Part shown: positions 8,433-17,556 of the stretch, in pieces | Numbering within the stretch: the first letter of the stretch is position 1 | How the letters are laid out: the number at the start of each line of letters is the position of its first letter | Source of the DNA: Palleronia pontilimi | GTDB lineage: Bacteria; Pseudomonadota; Alphaproteobacteria; Rhodobacterales; Rhodobacteraceae | Assembly: GCF_016412875.1 (NCBI RefSeq) | Contig: NZ_JAEKPD010000024.1 | Location: forward strand, 1 to 49,324 | DNA length: 49,324 bases | Reading direction: 5' to 3' | Position numbers and translations under genes: made by a program | The notes under the pieces: generated by a model | Database searches by the model: none | What the model was told of the DNA's origin: nothing | What the model saw: the letters and a program-made list of their open reading frames with translations, nothing else

Positions 8433-9491
8433 ATGGTGTCACGTCCCCGGCACGGATTGTCCCTCTGCGCAGGCGGCGGAGGCCTTGATCTGGGCCTCAT
8501 GCTCGCCGAGCCCGGATATCACACCCGAGCATTTGTCGAATGGGAGGACTGGCCCCGAACTGTCCTCATCGCCGCCCAGCGCGCGGGGTATTTCGCTCCA
8601 GCCCCGATCTGGGATGATCTGCGCAGCTTCGACGGCCATCCATTTCGCGGGGCCTTCGATATCGTCCTCGCCGGATATCCCTGCCAACCCTTCAGCGCTG
8701 CCGGAAAACGTGGAGGCGCCGACGATCCCCGCCACCTCTGGCCGGATGTCGCCCGCGTCATCACTGAATGCCGTCCCGCATGGGTCTTTCTCGAAAACGT
8801 CCCCGGCCACGTCAGCCTCGGCCTTGAAACCGTACTGCGAGGGCTTTGGGACATGGGCTACACGCCTACGGCGGGTCTGTTCAGCGCGGCAGAAGTTGGC
8901 GCGCCGCACCAGCGGCTTCGCATCTTCATCCTGGCCCACACCGATGAGCCTGCATCCGGGCACGGCCAGCTACAACCCGGCAGGCAACAGCGACATCGTG
9001 CAGAAGGCCAAAGCACTGGCGCTGGGCATCACGCAGGCACAAGCGCTGCAATGGCCAACCCCGGCAGCGCAGAACTGGAAGGGCAGCAGCCCGGAGAGCG
9101 TGACGCGGGCCGATGGCAAATCCCGGATGGATATTCTGCACTACCGGGCCGAGCAGGGCTTCATCCGCCCGGACCCGACGACCATGCCGCGTGGGCAGCG
9201 ATCCTCGCCGCACGCCCCGATCTCGCGCCCGCTTTGGGCTTCAATGATTGCCTCGCATGGGCGCGTCGTCTCGCGGCGGATCCTGAAATCCCGGGCACGG
9301 CGGCGGCTGAGCCCGTTCTTCGTCGGATGGCTGATGGGCTGGCCCATCGAGCACGCGCTCTGCGCCTGCTCGGCAACGGAGTTCACCCACTGGCAGCGGC
9401 ACATGCGTGGCGCTCTCTCGCGGCTTCCCATTGCCTCGGGCCCGTGGATTTGGCGACCGAGCGAGGGCCCGGCTCAGATGAACCTCTTTGA
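8433..9491 (+). CDS. DNA (cytosine-5) methyltransferase
   Basis: Methylates cytosine at carbon 5 in a specific DNA sequence; in a phage it usually protects against host restriction. Motif I is LSLCAGGGGLDLGL, motif IV with the catalytic Cys is GYPCQPFS, motif VI is FLENVPGH, motif VIII is APHQRLRIFIL and motif X is LLGNGVHPLAAAHAW. The target-recognition part between VIII and X is about 130 residues. I chose the ATG at 8433, six bases after the upstream stop; GTG codons at 8421 and 8424 are alternatives. From about 8930 a second frame is also open and looks like protein. Confidence 0.85.
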   Translation: MVSRPRHGLSLCAGGGGLDLGLMLAEPGYHTRAFVEWEDWPRTVLIAAQRAGYFAPAPIWDDLRSFDGHPFRGAFDIVLAGYPCQPFSAAGKRGGADDPRHLWPDVARVITECRPAWVFLENVPGHVSLGLETVLRGLWDMGYTPTAGLFSAAEVGAPHQRLRIFILAHTDEPASGHGQLQPGRQQRHRAEGQSTGAGHHAGTSAAMANPGSAELEGQQPGERDAGRWQIPDGYSALPGRAGLHPPGPDDHAAWAAILAARPDLAPALGFNDCLAWARRLAADPEIPGTAAAEPVLRRMADGLAHRARALRLLGNGVHPLAAAHAWRSLAASHCLGPVDLATERGPGSDEPL

Positions 9492-9507
9492 AGGATTGCT
9501 GCCATGA
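8944..9507 (+). CDS. overlapping-frame methyltransferase-associated protein
   Basis: The other forward frame across the 3' half of the cytosine methyltransferase gene is open without interruption. It contains WPTP twice (8932 and 9052), the segment SRMDILHYRAEQGF, and FFVGWLMGWPI. These WPTP/LMGWP blocks are familiar from the recognition region of phage-type DNA methyltransferases. Its stop overlaps the next gene's start as ATGA (9504-9507), as expected of an operon gene, whereas the methyltransferase frame stops 16 bases earlier. The ATG at 8944 is the nearest start after the first WPTP; the true start is unknown. A separate specificity protein or a frameshift product are both possible. Confidence 0.45.
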   Translation: MSLHPGTASYNPAGNSDIVQKAKALALGITQAQALQWPTPAAQNWKGSSPESVTRADGKSRMDILHYRAEQGFIRPDPTTMPRGQRSSPHAPISRPLWASMIASHGRVVSRRILKSRARRRLSPFFVGWLMGWPIEHALCACSATEFTHWQRHMRGALSRLPIASGPWIWRPSEGPAQMNLFEGLLP

Positions 9508-10184
9508 GCATGCAGGGACGGATTGGTCGGGCTGGCGGGACAAGGGTGAAACGTGCGCTGGGCGTCCAAGCGGCGCTGGAATGGGCGTTCCGTGTCGAGA
9601 AGGCTCAGCTGGAACTACCCCTGCCGAAGGATGTGACCGAGGAGGGTTTTGGCTTCGGCCTTGAATACGTTCTCATGCAGCGCGCCACGCTGGGCTGCAA
9701 GGTCGATGGCGGGCAGCACAAAATGGGCAGTTACACCCATGTGGACGCCGAGGTGATCGCGGCCACAGTTGCCGGAATGCCCGACAGCCTCGGCGGCATC
9801 CGCATGGCTATCCGCGTCGCGGAACTGGCCCGGGCCGGACTGACACCCGACTGGATGCCCAGTGTTGTGCCCCGCTGCGTCCCGGTGGAAACGCGACAAA
9901 ACCAGCATGGCGTTCGGGCCGTGACGGAAGTCGTGGGCACCGAACGTATACTCTCGCGCGGACGGTGGCGAACAGTGGAGGTATTAGCCTGCCCAGTAAC
10001 CTGGCGACCTCACCCCGAACAGATCGCATCAGCTCGGCGCGGTTATCACGATTGGTGGCTGGCATTGGATTGGGTGTTGGATGGGCTGATATCGGGCGGC
10101 ATGCTGCGGGACATTGAGGTGACGGACGCAATGCCAAAGGTGCAACCTTGGCACTCGAAACAACTCAGAGCAATCAAACCCTAG
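9504..10184 (+). CDS. hypothetical phage protein
   Basis: A 226-aa soluble protein overlapping the preceding frame by four bases. The middle contains a GLEYVLMQRATLGCKVDGG segment; the C-terminus has the tryptophan-rich stretch DWWLALDWVLDGLISGG. It is the last prophage gene before the restriction operon. Its place at the end of the early operon would fit a late-gene regulator, but there is no domain evidence for that. Confidence 0.6.
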   Translation: MSMQGRIGRAGGTRVKRALGVQAALEWAFRVEKAQLELPLPKDVTEEGFGFGLEYVLMQRATLGCKVDGGQHKMGSYTHVDAEVIAATVAGMPDSLGGIRMAIRVAELARAGLTPDWMPSVVPRCVPVETRQNQHGVRAVTEVVGTERILSRGRWRTVEVLACPVTWRPHPEQIASARRGYHDWWLALDWVLDGLISGGMLRDIEVTDAMPKVQPWHSKQLRAIKP

Positions 10185-10200
10185 TAAAGTCTAGCAAAGT
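10181..10200. repeat. tandem decamer at left edge of restriction operon
   Basis: CTAGTAAAGT is followed immediately by CTAGCAAAGT, one mismatch apart, and then a partial third copy (CTGGCAG). It lies in the 58-base gap before the HTH gene and could be an operator for that gene's product or an insertion junction. Confidence 0.4.
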
Positions 10201-10242
10201 CTGGCAGCTTCTCTCTAAGTTTTTTCCAGAAGGAGCAGGTCC

Positions 10243-10452
10243 ATGAAGGACCCTATTCTCACTTTGCCAGAGGTTGCGGTTTTGTTGAAGGTTGCCGAGA
10301 AAACTGTCTACACAATGGCGCAGAGCGGCCAGATACCGGCTTTCAAGGTGCGCGGGCAATGGCGGTTCAAACATGACGACATTGACGCATGGATAGACGA
10401 TCAAAAGGCCGCCGCGAAAGCGAACATCGGAAAAGGTGTTGCGGATGTCTGA
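10243..10452 (+). CDS. helix-turn-helix (excisionase-family) regulator of restriction operon
   Basis: A 69-aa protein of the MerR/BldC/excisionase fold. The helix-turn-helix is LTLPEVAVLLKVAEKTVYTMAQ, with wing IPAFKVRGQWRFKHDDIDAWI. It has a good ribosome-binding site (AGAAGGAG, spacing about eight). It overlaps the helicase-nuclease gene by eight bases. Proteins of this type often lead restriction operons and may time or repress them, like a controller protein. Recombination directionality is less likely given its distance from the integrase. Confidence 0.75.
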   Translation: MKDPILTLPEVAVLLKVAEKTVYTMAQSGQIPAFKVRGQWRFKHDDIDAWIDDQKAAAKANIGKGVADV

Positions 10453-13400
10453 GCAGTTCTTTGAAAAGCCGATTCTGAATTCTCCATACTTTTATCCTGG
10501 CAGACATTGGGAACTTGATCCCGAAGGTCAGCCAACGAACCGCATTCTCGATTCGAGACGACGTTCCGACCTGATAACGCCGGTTCCAAAGACTAAGAAA
10601 CAGCGGCAGAATACTAAACAGGGTGCGCTATTACTTGGTGCTGATGATGAGCTTTCGAGCGAGGATCAGGAATACAATCCGACCCCAATCATCAACGAAA
10701 TCCGGGGATATGTCGAAACCTGGCGCAAACTGCCGAACCCCGATCAATGGCTGGTGACGCCAGAGACGGCCCGTCTGTTGCAGCACTGGCGGCACCACAA
10801 GTTCGAGGGCATCCGTCCGTTCTTCTGCCAAATCGAAGCCGTTGAAACCGCCATCTGGCTAACCGAAGTCGCGCCGAAGATGGGACCAAGGGTCGCCAAG
10901 TTCTGGGCCCACATCAAGGGGGCCAATGAGCAGGCAAACCCTGAACTGATGCGACTTGCACTGAAACTTGCAACTGGGGCGGGCAAGACCACAGTGATGG
11001 CGATGCTGATTGCCTGGCAGACGGTCAATGCCGTGCGCCACCCTAACAGCAAGCAGTTCTCCAGCCGGTTCTTGATTGTTTCTCCCGGCATCACCATTCG
11101 TGACCGGCTGCGCGTTTTGCTACCCAACGATCCCGAAAGCTATTATCGCGGTCGCGAGATCACGCCACCAGATATGCTGCGCGATATTCAGAGCGCAAAG
11201 ATTGTCATCACCAACTACCACGCCTTCAAGCTGCGTGAAAAGCTGGCGATCGCCAAAGGCACACGTCAGGCGCTCGAGGGGTGGCGCGGCGACAAGATCC
11301 AGACAATCGAGACTGAGGGCGAGATGATCCAGCGGGTCATGGGCGACCTGATGGGTCAGAAGAACATCGTGGTACTCAACGACGAAGCGCACCATTGCTA
11401 TCGTGAGCGAGTGAAGGACGCCGATGGCGAGACCGAAGACGATCTGAAGGGCGACGACAAAAGCGAGGCCAAGGAGAACAACGAAGCCGCCCGGATGTGG
11501 ATTTCTGGGCTGGAAGCAGTCAAGCGCAAGCTGGGCATCAGCCTAGTCTATGACTTGTCGGCCACTCCATTCTTCCTCCGCGGCTCGGGCTACATCGAAG
11601 GCACGCTGTTTCCGTGGACAATGTCAGACTTTTCTTTGATGGACGCCATCGAATGTGGGATCGTCAAGCTGCCGCGCGTTCCTGTGGCCCAGAACGCTCC
11701 CGGCGACAGTTTGGTCTATCGAAACCTCTGGGAACACATCGGTAAGTTGCTTCCAAAAAAAGGGCGCGGCACATCGGCGAAAGCTGCTGATCCCCTATCT
11801 CTTCCCGCCAAGCTGCTCGGCGCTCTTGATGCACTGTATGGACACTACACGAAGACTTTCGAGCTTTGGCAAGAAGAAGGGATCGGCGTCCCTCCGGTGT
11901 TCATCGTCGTCTGCAACAACACAGCGACTTCGGAACTGATCTACAAGTACATCTCCGGTTTCGACCGGGTCAGCGATGATGGCACCGAAACCACGCTGGA
12001 AAACGGCCGCCTCGCTCTGTTCCGGAATTATGACGACTTCGGCAACCGGATGCCGCGCCCGAACTCGATCCTGATCGACTCTGCACAACTCGAATCCGGC
12101 GAGGCGCTGGACAAGGATTTCCGCGAGATGGCAGCAACGGAAATCGAGCAATTCAAACGTGAAATGGTTGAACGCACCGGCGACATTACTGCGGGCGACA
12201 AAATCGACGAATCCACCCTGCTGCGCGAGGTGATGAACACCGTGGGCAAGAAGGGCAAGCTGGGCGAACAGATCCGCTGCGTCGTGTCCGTCTCGATGCT
12301 GACCGAAGGCTGGGACGCAAACACCGTCACCCACGTTCTTGGGGTGCGTGCGTTCGGCACGCAGCTTTTGTGCGAACAGGTCGTCGGCCGGGCGCTACGC
12401 CGCCAGTCATACGAGTTGAATGACGAAGGCTTGTTCAACGTCGAATATGCAGACGTCCTCGGCATCCCGTTCGACTTTGCGGCCAAACCTGTCGTGTCGC
12501 CTCCGGCCAAGCCCCGCGAAACCGTCCGCGTCCAGGCCGTGAAACCCGGCCGTGATGCACTGGAAATCACCTTCCCCCGTGTCGAGGGTTACCGTGTCGA
12601 GTTGCCCGACGAACGGTTGGAGGCCAACTTTGGTCCCGATCATGTGCTGGAACTGACGCCGGAACTGCTAGGACCTACAATCAACACCAATCAGGGCATC
12701 ATTGGAGAGAGCGTTGACCTTACCCTCGCGCACCTGGAGGACATGCGCTCGTCCACCATTCTGTTCCACCTGGCACGGCACCTGCTTTATACCAAATACC
12801 GCGACCCGGGCGAGGAACCCAAGCTACACCTGTTTGGCCAGTTGAAACGCGTGACGCGCCAGTGGCTCGATGGCGGTTACCTGAAATGCACCGGCGGCAC
12901 ATACCCCGCCCAGCTGGTCTACAAGGAAATCGCCGACATGGCGGCCGAGCGGATCAAGGCCGCCATCACAGAAACACTGCAAGGTGAGCGTCCGGTCAAG
13001 GCAATCCTTGATGCCTACAACCCCACCGGAACCACAGCCTTCGTCAATTTTACCACCTCCAAGGAACTGCGCTACCAAACCGCTCCGAACAAATCCCACG
13101 TCAACTGGGTAGTCTGCGATAGCGAGTGGGAGGCCGAGTTCGCCCGCGTGGCCGAAGCGCACCCCAGCGTGCTGTCCTACGTCAAGAACCAGGGGCTCGG
13201 GCTGGAGGTGCCTTATCTGACCGGCGCGACCCCGCATAAATATATTCCCGACTTCATCGTGCAGGTTGATGACGGTCGATTGACCGCCGAGGGCGAACCC
13301 GACCCGCTGAACCTCATCGTGGAAATCAAGGGCTACCGTGGCGAAGATGCCAAGGATAAAGCCAACACCATGCGCAGCTATTGGGTGCCAGGAGTGAATA

Positions 13401-13510
13401 ACCTCGAGAAATTCGGGCGCTGGGCGTTCGCGGAGTTCACAGCGGTTTATGAAATGGAGGCAGAGTTCTCCAAATTGATTGATGATCTCCTCGCCAAGGA
13501 AGTCGCGTGA
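10445..13510 (+). CDS. DEAH helicase-nuclease, type III Res-like (BPTD_3080-type)
   Basis: A 1021-aa superfamily 2 helicase with a C-terminal nuclease. Motif I is ATGAGKTT near residue 178, motif II is NDEAHH near 312, motif III is DLSATPFF near 371, and motif VI is CEQVVGRALRR near 650. The end carries a PD-(D/E)XK site: HKYIPDF near 932 and LIVEIKGY near 958. This is the layout of type III restriction subunits, which translocate on ATP and cut DNA. The ATG at 10445 overlaps the HTH stop; one further in-frame start lies three codons upstream. Partner is presumably the methyltransferase two genes downstream. Confidence 0.85.
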   Translation: MSEQFFEKPILNSPYFYPGRHWELDPEGQPTNRILDSRRRSDLITPVPKTKKQRQNTKQGALLLGADDELSSEDQEYNPTPIINEIRGYVETWRKLPNPDQWLVTPETARLLQHWRHHKFEGIRPFFCQIEAVETAIWLTEVAPKMGPRVAKFWAHIKGANEQANPELMRLALKLATGAGKTTVMAMLIAWQTVNAVRHPNSKQFSSRFLIVSPGITIRDRLRVLLPNDPESYYRGREITPPDMLRDIQSAKIVITNYHAFKLREKLAIAKGTRQALEGWRGDKIQTIETEGEMIQRVMGDLMGQKNIVVLNDEAHHCYRERVKDADGETEDDLKGDDKSEAKENNEAARMWISGLEAVKRKLGISLVYDLSATPFFLRGSGYIEGTLFPWTMSDFSLMDAIECGIVKLPRVPVAQNAPGDSLVYRNLWEHIGKLLPKKGRGTSAKAADPLSLPAKLLGALDALYGHYTKTFELWQEEGIGVPPVFIVVCNNTATSELIYKYISGFDRVSDDGTETTLENGRLALFRNYDDFGNRMPRPNSILIDSAQLESGEALDKDFREMAATEIEQFKREMVERTGDITAGDKIDESTLLREVMNTVGKKGKLGEQIRCVVSVSMLTEGWDANTVTHVLGVRAFGTQLLCEQVVGRALRRQSYELNDEGLFNVEYADVLGIPFDFAAKPVVSPPAKPRETVRVQAVKPGRDALEITFPRVEGYRVELPDERLEANFGPDHVLELTPELLGPTINTNQGIIGESVDLTLAHLEDMRSSTILFHLARHLLYTKYRDPGEEPKLHLFGQLKRVTRQWLDGGYLKCTGGTYPAQLVYKEIADMAAERIKAAITETLQGERPVKAILDAYNPTGTTAFVNFTTSKELRYQTAPNKSHVNWVVCDSEWEAEFARVAEAHPSVLSYVKNQGLGLEVPYLTGATPHKYIPDFIVQVDDGRLTAEGEPDPLNLIVEIKGYRGEDAKDKANTMRSYWVPGVNNLEKFGRWAFAEFTAVYEMEAEFSKLIDDLLAKEVA

Positions 13511-13511
13511 C

Positions 13512-14420
13512 ATGCCGAACGAATTGATCAAGCCGACGAATGCCAATCTGGACAAACATGCAGAGCCAGTCTTGGCAAAGTGGTTAATAGAATCTGCACT
13601 GAACAGAGGTGATCTAACCTATGGAGAGGCGATGTTGCGACTTGAAAAACAAGTTGGTTTTTCAAGCATCGGTCGCGCGACACGACTTGGATATTGTGCC
13701 GGTCAGATCATGTACAACATCCACTCTGAATTTCCCGACGCTCCACTCTTGAACACGCTCCTCGTTCTGCAGGATGACCACATGCCAAGCACTGGCGCAG
13801 GTGGCTTCATGGCATCCCATTTTGGAAAACCAAAACTTGCCCGAGAAGGTATTCGGGATGATAAACCAGACCTTTGGCGAAAGTATTTCGAAGCCGCTGC
13901 CGAGGAAGTTTACGACTTCGCGGGTTGGCCTGATGTCTACCAAAAGGTCTATGGAATACCCTACAAAGCCGATGAAAGCACCATGTCTGTTTCCAACCCT
14001 GAGGGCGGAACAGAAAAGGATGGCCTGCCCAGAGGGCGCGGCGGCGAAGGCCCCAATCATAAAGCTCTGCGTTTATGGGTCCAGGCCAACCCGCAGGCAC
14101 TCTTTCCTAAACTGACGATCTCACGTTCTGAAACCGAGGTGGATCTTCTGTCTGGTGACCGCGTCGACGTCGTCTACTACGCGTCGGAAAGCACCATCGC
14201 TTTGGAAGTGAAATCGAAAGACTCGAACGAGGCCGACCTGACACGCGGCATCTACCAATGCGTAAAGTATCGCGCAGTGATGCACGCGATGGACCCGCGC
14301 GACGATGCTGAAATCACAGCGATTTTGGTAACCGAGCAGAAGCTGCCTGGTTACCTGAAAGAATTGGCAAAACGGTTGAATGTCCCGCACAAGCTGGTCT
14401 CGCCGAAGAAGGATACCTGA
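13512..14420 (+). CDS. putative PD-(D/E)XK nuclease-like protein of restriction operon
   Basis: A 302-aa protein one base after the helicase gene. The C-terminal half shows a likely nuclease core: TEVDLLSGDRVDVVYY, then IALEVKSK (ExK at about residues 230-232), then RGIYQCVKYRAVM with the Gln and Lys-Tyr pattern of restriction-fold enzymes. The N-terminal half (about residues 1-170) is not recognised. It may be a second nuclease, a specificity factor or an accessory subunit. The motif reading is mine; no family name is claimed. Confidence 0.65.
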   Translation: MPNELIKPTNANLDKHAEPVLAKWLIESALNRGDLTYGEAMLRLEKQVGFSSIGRATRLGYCAGQIMYNIHSEFPDAPLLNTLLVLQDDHMPSTGAGGFMASHFGKPKLAREGIRDDKPDLWRKYFEAAAEEVYDFAGWPDVYQKVYGIPYKADESTMSVSNPEGGTEKDGLPRGRGGEGPNHKALRLWVQANPQALFPKLTISRSETEVDLLSGDRVDVVYYASESTIALEVKSKDSNEADLTRGIYQCVKYRAVMHAMDPRDDAEITAILVTEQKLPGYLKELAKRLNVPHKLVSPKKDT

Positions 14421-14423
14421 CCC

Positions 14424-17327
14424 ATGGCCAAGAAACCCATCGAGGTCGAAACCCTCACCCATGACGCCACCCGCCGTAACATCCCGACGGCGGAGTTCGA
14501 GAGCATCATGCGCGAGCAGGATAAGACGCCGATCCAGTTGGCGTATGAGCGGCGCAATAAGGATCTCGATCCGCAGTTGGTCTGGCGCGGCAAGGATATG
14601 GCGGATTGGTCCGATCTGATCGTGCAGGCGCCGCCGCTTTATATTCAGGAAAAGGTGCATCCCAAGGCGATCATCGACGATCTGAAACGCGAAAGCAGCA
14701 CACGGGCGACAGCAGCCGATGATGCGCCGCAATTCGACATGTTCTCCGATTTCAACGGGTTGCCCGATGCCGAGGCGGCGACCGAGTTCTACCAGCACGA
14801 TCAGCACTGGTCGAACCGGATGATTTCCGGCGACAGCCTGTCGGTGATGGCGTCACTGGCCGAGCGTGAGGGACTGCGCGGTCAGGTGCAGTGCATCTAT
14901 TTCGACCCGCCCTATGGCATCAAGTTCAACTCCAACTTCCAGTGGTCCACCACCTCGCGCGATGTCAAGGACGGGTCAAAGGACCATGTGACCCGCGAGC
15001 CTGAACAGGTTCGGGCTTTTCGCGACACCTGGCGCGACGGCATCCATTCCTACCTGACCTACCTGCGCGACCGGCTGACCGTGGCGCGGGATTTGCTGCA
15101 CGACAGCGGCAGCATCTTCGTGCAGATCGGTGATGAGAACGTCCATCGGGTGCGGGCACTGATGGATGAGGTATTTGGAGAGGATAACTACATTAGTCAG
15201 ATTGATTTTAAGAAAACGGCAGGGCTTGCATCTGACTTTCTTGCGACCTCAAAAGATCACATCCTCTACTATGCGCGAAATCGAAAATCCACGAAGTTTA
15301 GGCGCGTGTTTAACGTAAAGCAGGCTGGCTCCGAGGGAGCCACACAGTTTAATTGGGTCGAAAGTGAGGATGGAACAACTCGAAATTCTTTGCGTGCTTC
15401 AGACGAAGCCCCAAAAGGCTGGAAGATGATATCGCATGATAATTTGACCTCTACCGGATTTGCCACCACCACAGCCTATCCGCTTGATATATTCGGGCGG
15501 AAAATCTCTCTGAAGCAGGCTAATCAACGCTGGAAAACGACAACGGACGGCATGTTCCGGGTCAAAGCGGCAGACCGGGTGATGCTCATGGGAAGCACTC
15601 CGCGCTACGTCCGAAAGCTCGACGACTTTCCGGTTTTTCCCATTACCGACGTGTGGTCCGATACGGGGGTATCAGGTTTTGCTGATCCCAGAGTTTATGT
15701 TGTTCAGACTAGTTCCAAGGTCATCGAACGCTGCATCCTGATGGCCACCGACCCTGGCGATCTGGTTCTCGATCCCACCTGCGGATCGGGCACCTCGGCT
15801 TATGTGGCCGAGCAATGGGGCCGCCGCTGGATCACTATCGACACCTCACGCGTCGCCGTGGCTCTTGCCCGGTCCCGCATGATGGGCGCGCGCTATCCCT
15901 ATTACCTGCTGGCCGACAGTCCTGAAGGACAGGCGAAGGAAGGCGAAATCACCCGCACCCCGCCGAAAACCTCTTCAACCAATGGCAGTATCCGGCAGGG
16001 TTTCGTCTATGACCGCGCGCCGCACATCACACTGAGGAGCATCGCTAACAACGCTGAGATCAACGTGATCTGGGAGAAGCTGCAACCGGCGGTCGAGGAT
16101 GCGCTCGCCGCCCTCAACACCGCCCTTGCAGGCCACGCCACCCCGTTCAAAGTGGAAACCGGCGGCCGCAAAGGCGAGAAAGTCAGCTTCACCGCCAGCG
16201 GAGAGGCCAAACTCCCCTCGGGCGAAATGGCCCCGGCAAACGGCTTGATGGAATGGGAAGTCCCGCGCGAGGCGCCATCCGGCTGGCCCGCCCTCGCGCA
16301 AAAGGCGCTGGCCGCGTTCTGGGAGGCCCGCATCGCCCGGCAGCATGAAATTGACGCCAGCATCGCCGCCAAGGCCGATTTCGAATACCTCTATGACAAA
16401 CCCTTTCCCGACACCTCAAAAACCCGCGTCGCGGGCCCCTTCACCGTGGAAAGCCTGTCGCCCCACCGCACGTTGGCCGTCGATTGGAATGACGAGCTGA
16501 TCGACCTGCACGAGGCCGCCGAAGGCAAACGCCGCGCCGCCGAACGCGACGACGGCTTTACCGACTTCGCCCATATGATCCTGGAAAACCTGAAAGCTGC
16601 AGGCGTGCAGCAGGCCCACAAGGAAGACCGGATCACCTTTACCGCCCTCAAAGGCTGGCCCGGCGACCACATCAGCGCCGAAGGCACCTTCATGGAAGGC
16701 GACGTACAACGCCGCGCGGGGGTGTTCATCGGCCCTGAATTCGGCACGGTGTCGCGCCCCGATCTGGTGGCCGCCGCGCGCGAGGCTGGCGACGCCGGTT
16801 TCGACGTGCTGATCGCCTGTGCCTTCAACTACGACGCCCATTCGTCGGAGTTCGACAAGCTGGGCCGCATCAAGGTGCTGAAGGCCCGAATGAACCCCGA
16901 CATGCACATGGCCAAGGATCTAAAGACGACCGGCGCTGGCAACCTGTTCGTGATCTTCGGCGAGCCGGATATTCGCATCACCGATGTGGGCGACGGCATG
17001 GTGACGGTGCAGGTCTACGGCGTCGACGTGTTCAAGCCGCAAACCGGCGAGGTCCAATCCGAAGGCACCGACGGCATCGCCCTGTGGATGCTGGACACCG
17101 ATTATAACGAGGAGTCGTTCTTTGTCCGCCACGCCTATTTCCTTGGCGCGAACGACCCCTACAAGGCGCTGAAAACCACGTTAAAGGCCGAGATCGATGA
17201 GGAAGCCTGGGATAGCCTGTATTCCGACACGTCGCGGCCGTTTGCCAAGCCAAAGTCAGGCCGGATCGCGGTGAAGGTCATCAACCACCTCGGCGACGAG
17301 GTGATGAAAGTGTTCGCGGTGGAGTAG
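14424..17327 (+). CDS. N6-adenine DNA methyltransferase, type III Mod-like, large
   Basis: A 967-aa beta-class amino-methyltransferase. Motif IV is IYFDPPYGIKF near residue 160 and motif I is DLVLDPTCGSGTSAYVAEQ near 449; the order IV then I marks the beta class, as in type III Mod subunits. The target-recognition domain lies between them. The C-terminal 480 residues are unusual for Mod proteins and unrecognised. Bases of roughly 15160-15720, which code for the recognition region, are clearly AT-richer than both sides. The gene follows the nuclease-like gene by three bases. It should supply the protective methylation for the Res-like protein. Confidence 0.85.
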   Translation: MAKKPIEVETLTHDATRRNIPTAEFESIMREQDKTPIQLAYERRNKDLDPQLVWRGKDMADWSDLIVQAPPLYIQEKVHPKAIIDDLKRESSTRATAADDAPQFDMFSDFNGLPDAEAATEFYQHDQHWSNRMISGDSLSVMASLAEREGLRGQVQCIYFDPPYGIKFNSNFQWSTTSRDVKDGSKDHVTREPEQVRAFRDTWRDGIHSYLTYLRDRLTVARDLLHDSGSIFVQIGDENVHRVRALMDEVFGEDNYISQIDFKKTAGLASDFLATSKDHILYYARNRKSTKFRRVFNVKQAGSEGATQFNWVESEDGTTRNSLRASDEAPKGWKMISHDNLTSTGFATTTAYPLDIFGRKISLKQANQRWKTTTDGMFRVKAADRVMLMGSTPRYVRKLDDFPVFPITDVWSDTGVSGFADPRVYVVQTSSKVIERCILMATDPGDLVLDPTCGSGTSAYVAEQWGRRWITIDTSRVAVALARSRMMGARYPYYLLADSPEGQAKEGEITRTPPKTSSTNGSIRQGFVYDRAPHITLRSIANNAEINVIWEKLQPAVEDALAALNTALAGHATPFKVETGGRKGEKVSFTASGEAKLPSGEMAPANGLMEWEVPREAPSGWPALAQKALAAFWEARIARQHEIDASIAAKADFEYLYDKPFPDTSKTRVAGPFTVESLSPHRTLAVDWNDELIDLHEAAEGKRRAAERDDGFTDFAHMILENLKAAGVQQAHKEDRITFTALKGWPGDHISAEGTFMEGDVQRRAGVFIGPEFGTVSRPDLVAAAREAGDAGFDVLIACAFNYDAHSSEFDKLGRIKVLKARMNPDMHMAKDLKTTGAGNLFVIFGEPDIRITDVGDGMVTVQVYGVDVFKPQTGEVQSEGTDGIALWMLDTDYNEESFFVRHAYFLGANDPYKALKTTLKAEIDEEAWDSLYSDTSRPFAKPKSGRIAVKVINHLGDEVMKVFAVE

Positions 17328-17331
17328 AAAC

Positions 17332-17556
17332 ATGACGATAGACGAAGCAGCACGTAAACTTGCAGATATGTATCAAAAGGGTGCCGCCCAGAAAGAACAG
17401 GTGACCCATATTCATCTGTTCGCGATCACCTATGCGGACGAGATCACCGGTATGTCTTTGCCAGAAATCCTCGCGCGGGCCGGATTGCCTGACTCCTACA
17501 AGACGGAACTTCGCAAGGGCATCAATCTTGCCAAGTATGTTCGGCCGAAAGACTGA
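17332..17556 (+). CDS. small helical protein between methyltransferase and helicase
   Basis: A 74-aa protein, mainly helical, with a possible helix-turn-helix-like stretch (MSLPEILARAGLPDSYKTEL). Four bases separate it from the methyltransferase, and its TGA shares a base with the ATG of the RelE-helicase fusion. Its size and position directly before a RelE-like domain suggest an antitoxin-like or regulatory partner, but no antitoxin family is recognised. Confidence 0.65.
   Translation: MTIDEAARKLADMYQKGAAQKEQVTHIHLFAITYADEITGMSLPEILARAGLPDSYKTELRKGINLAKYVRPKD

Noticed and set aside
8428-8930. Extension of the overlapping frame back to the ATG at 8428
   Set aside because: This part is Ser/Pro/Ala-rich and lies over the conserved methyltransferase motifs I-VIII, so it appears to be a shadow; only the 3' half looks like protein.
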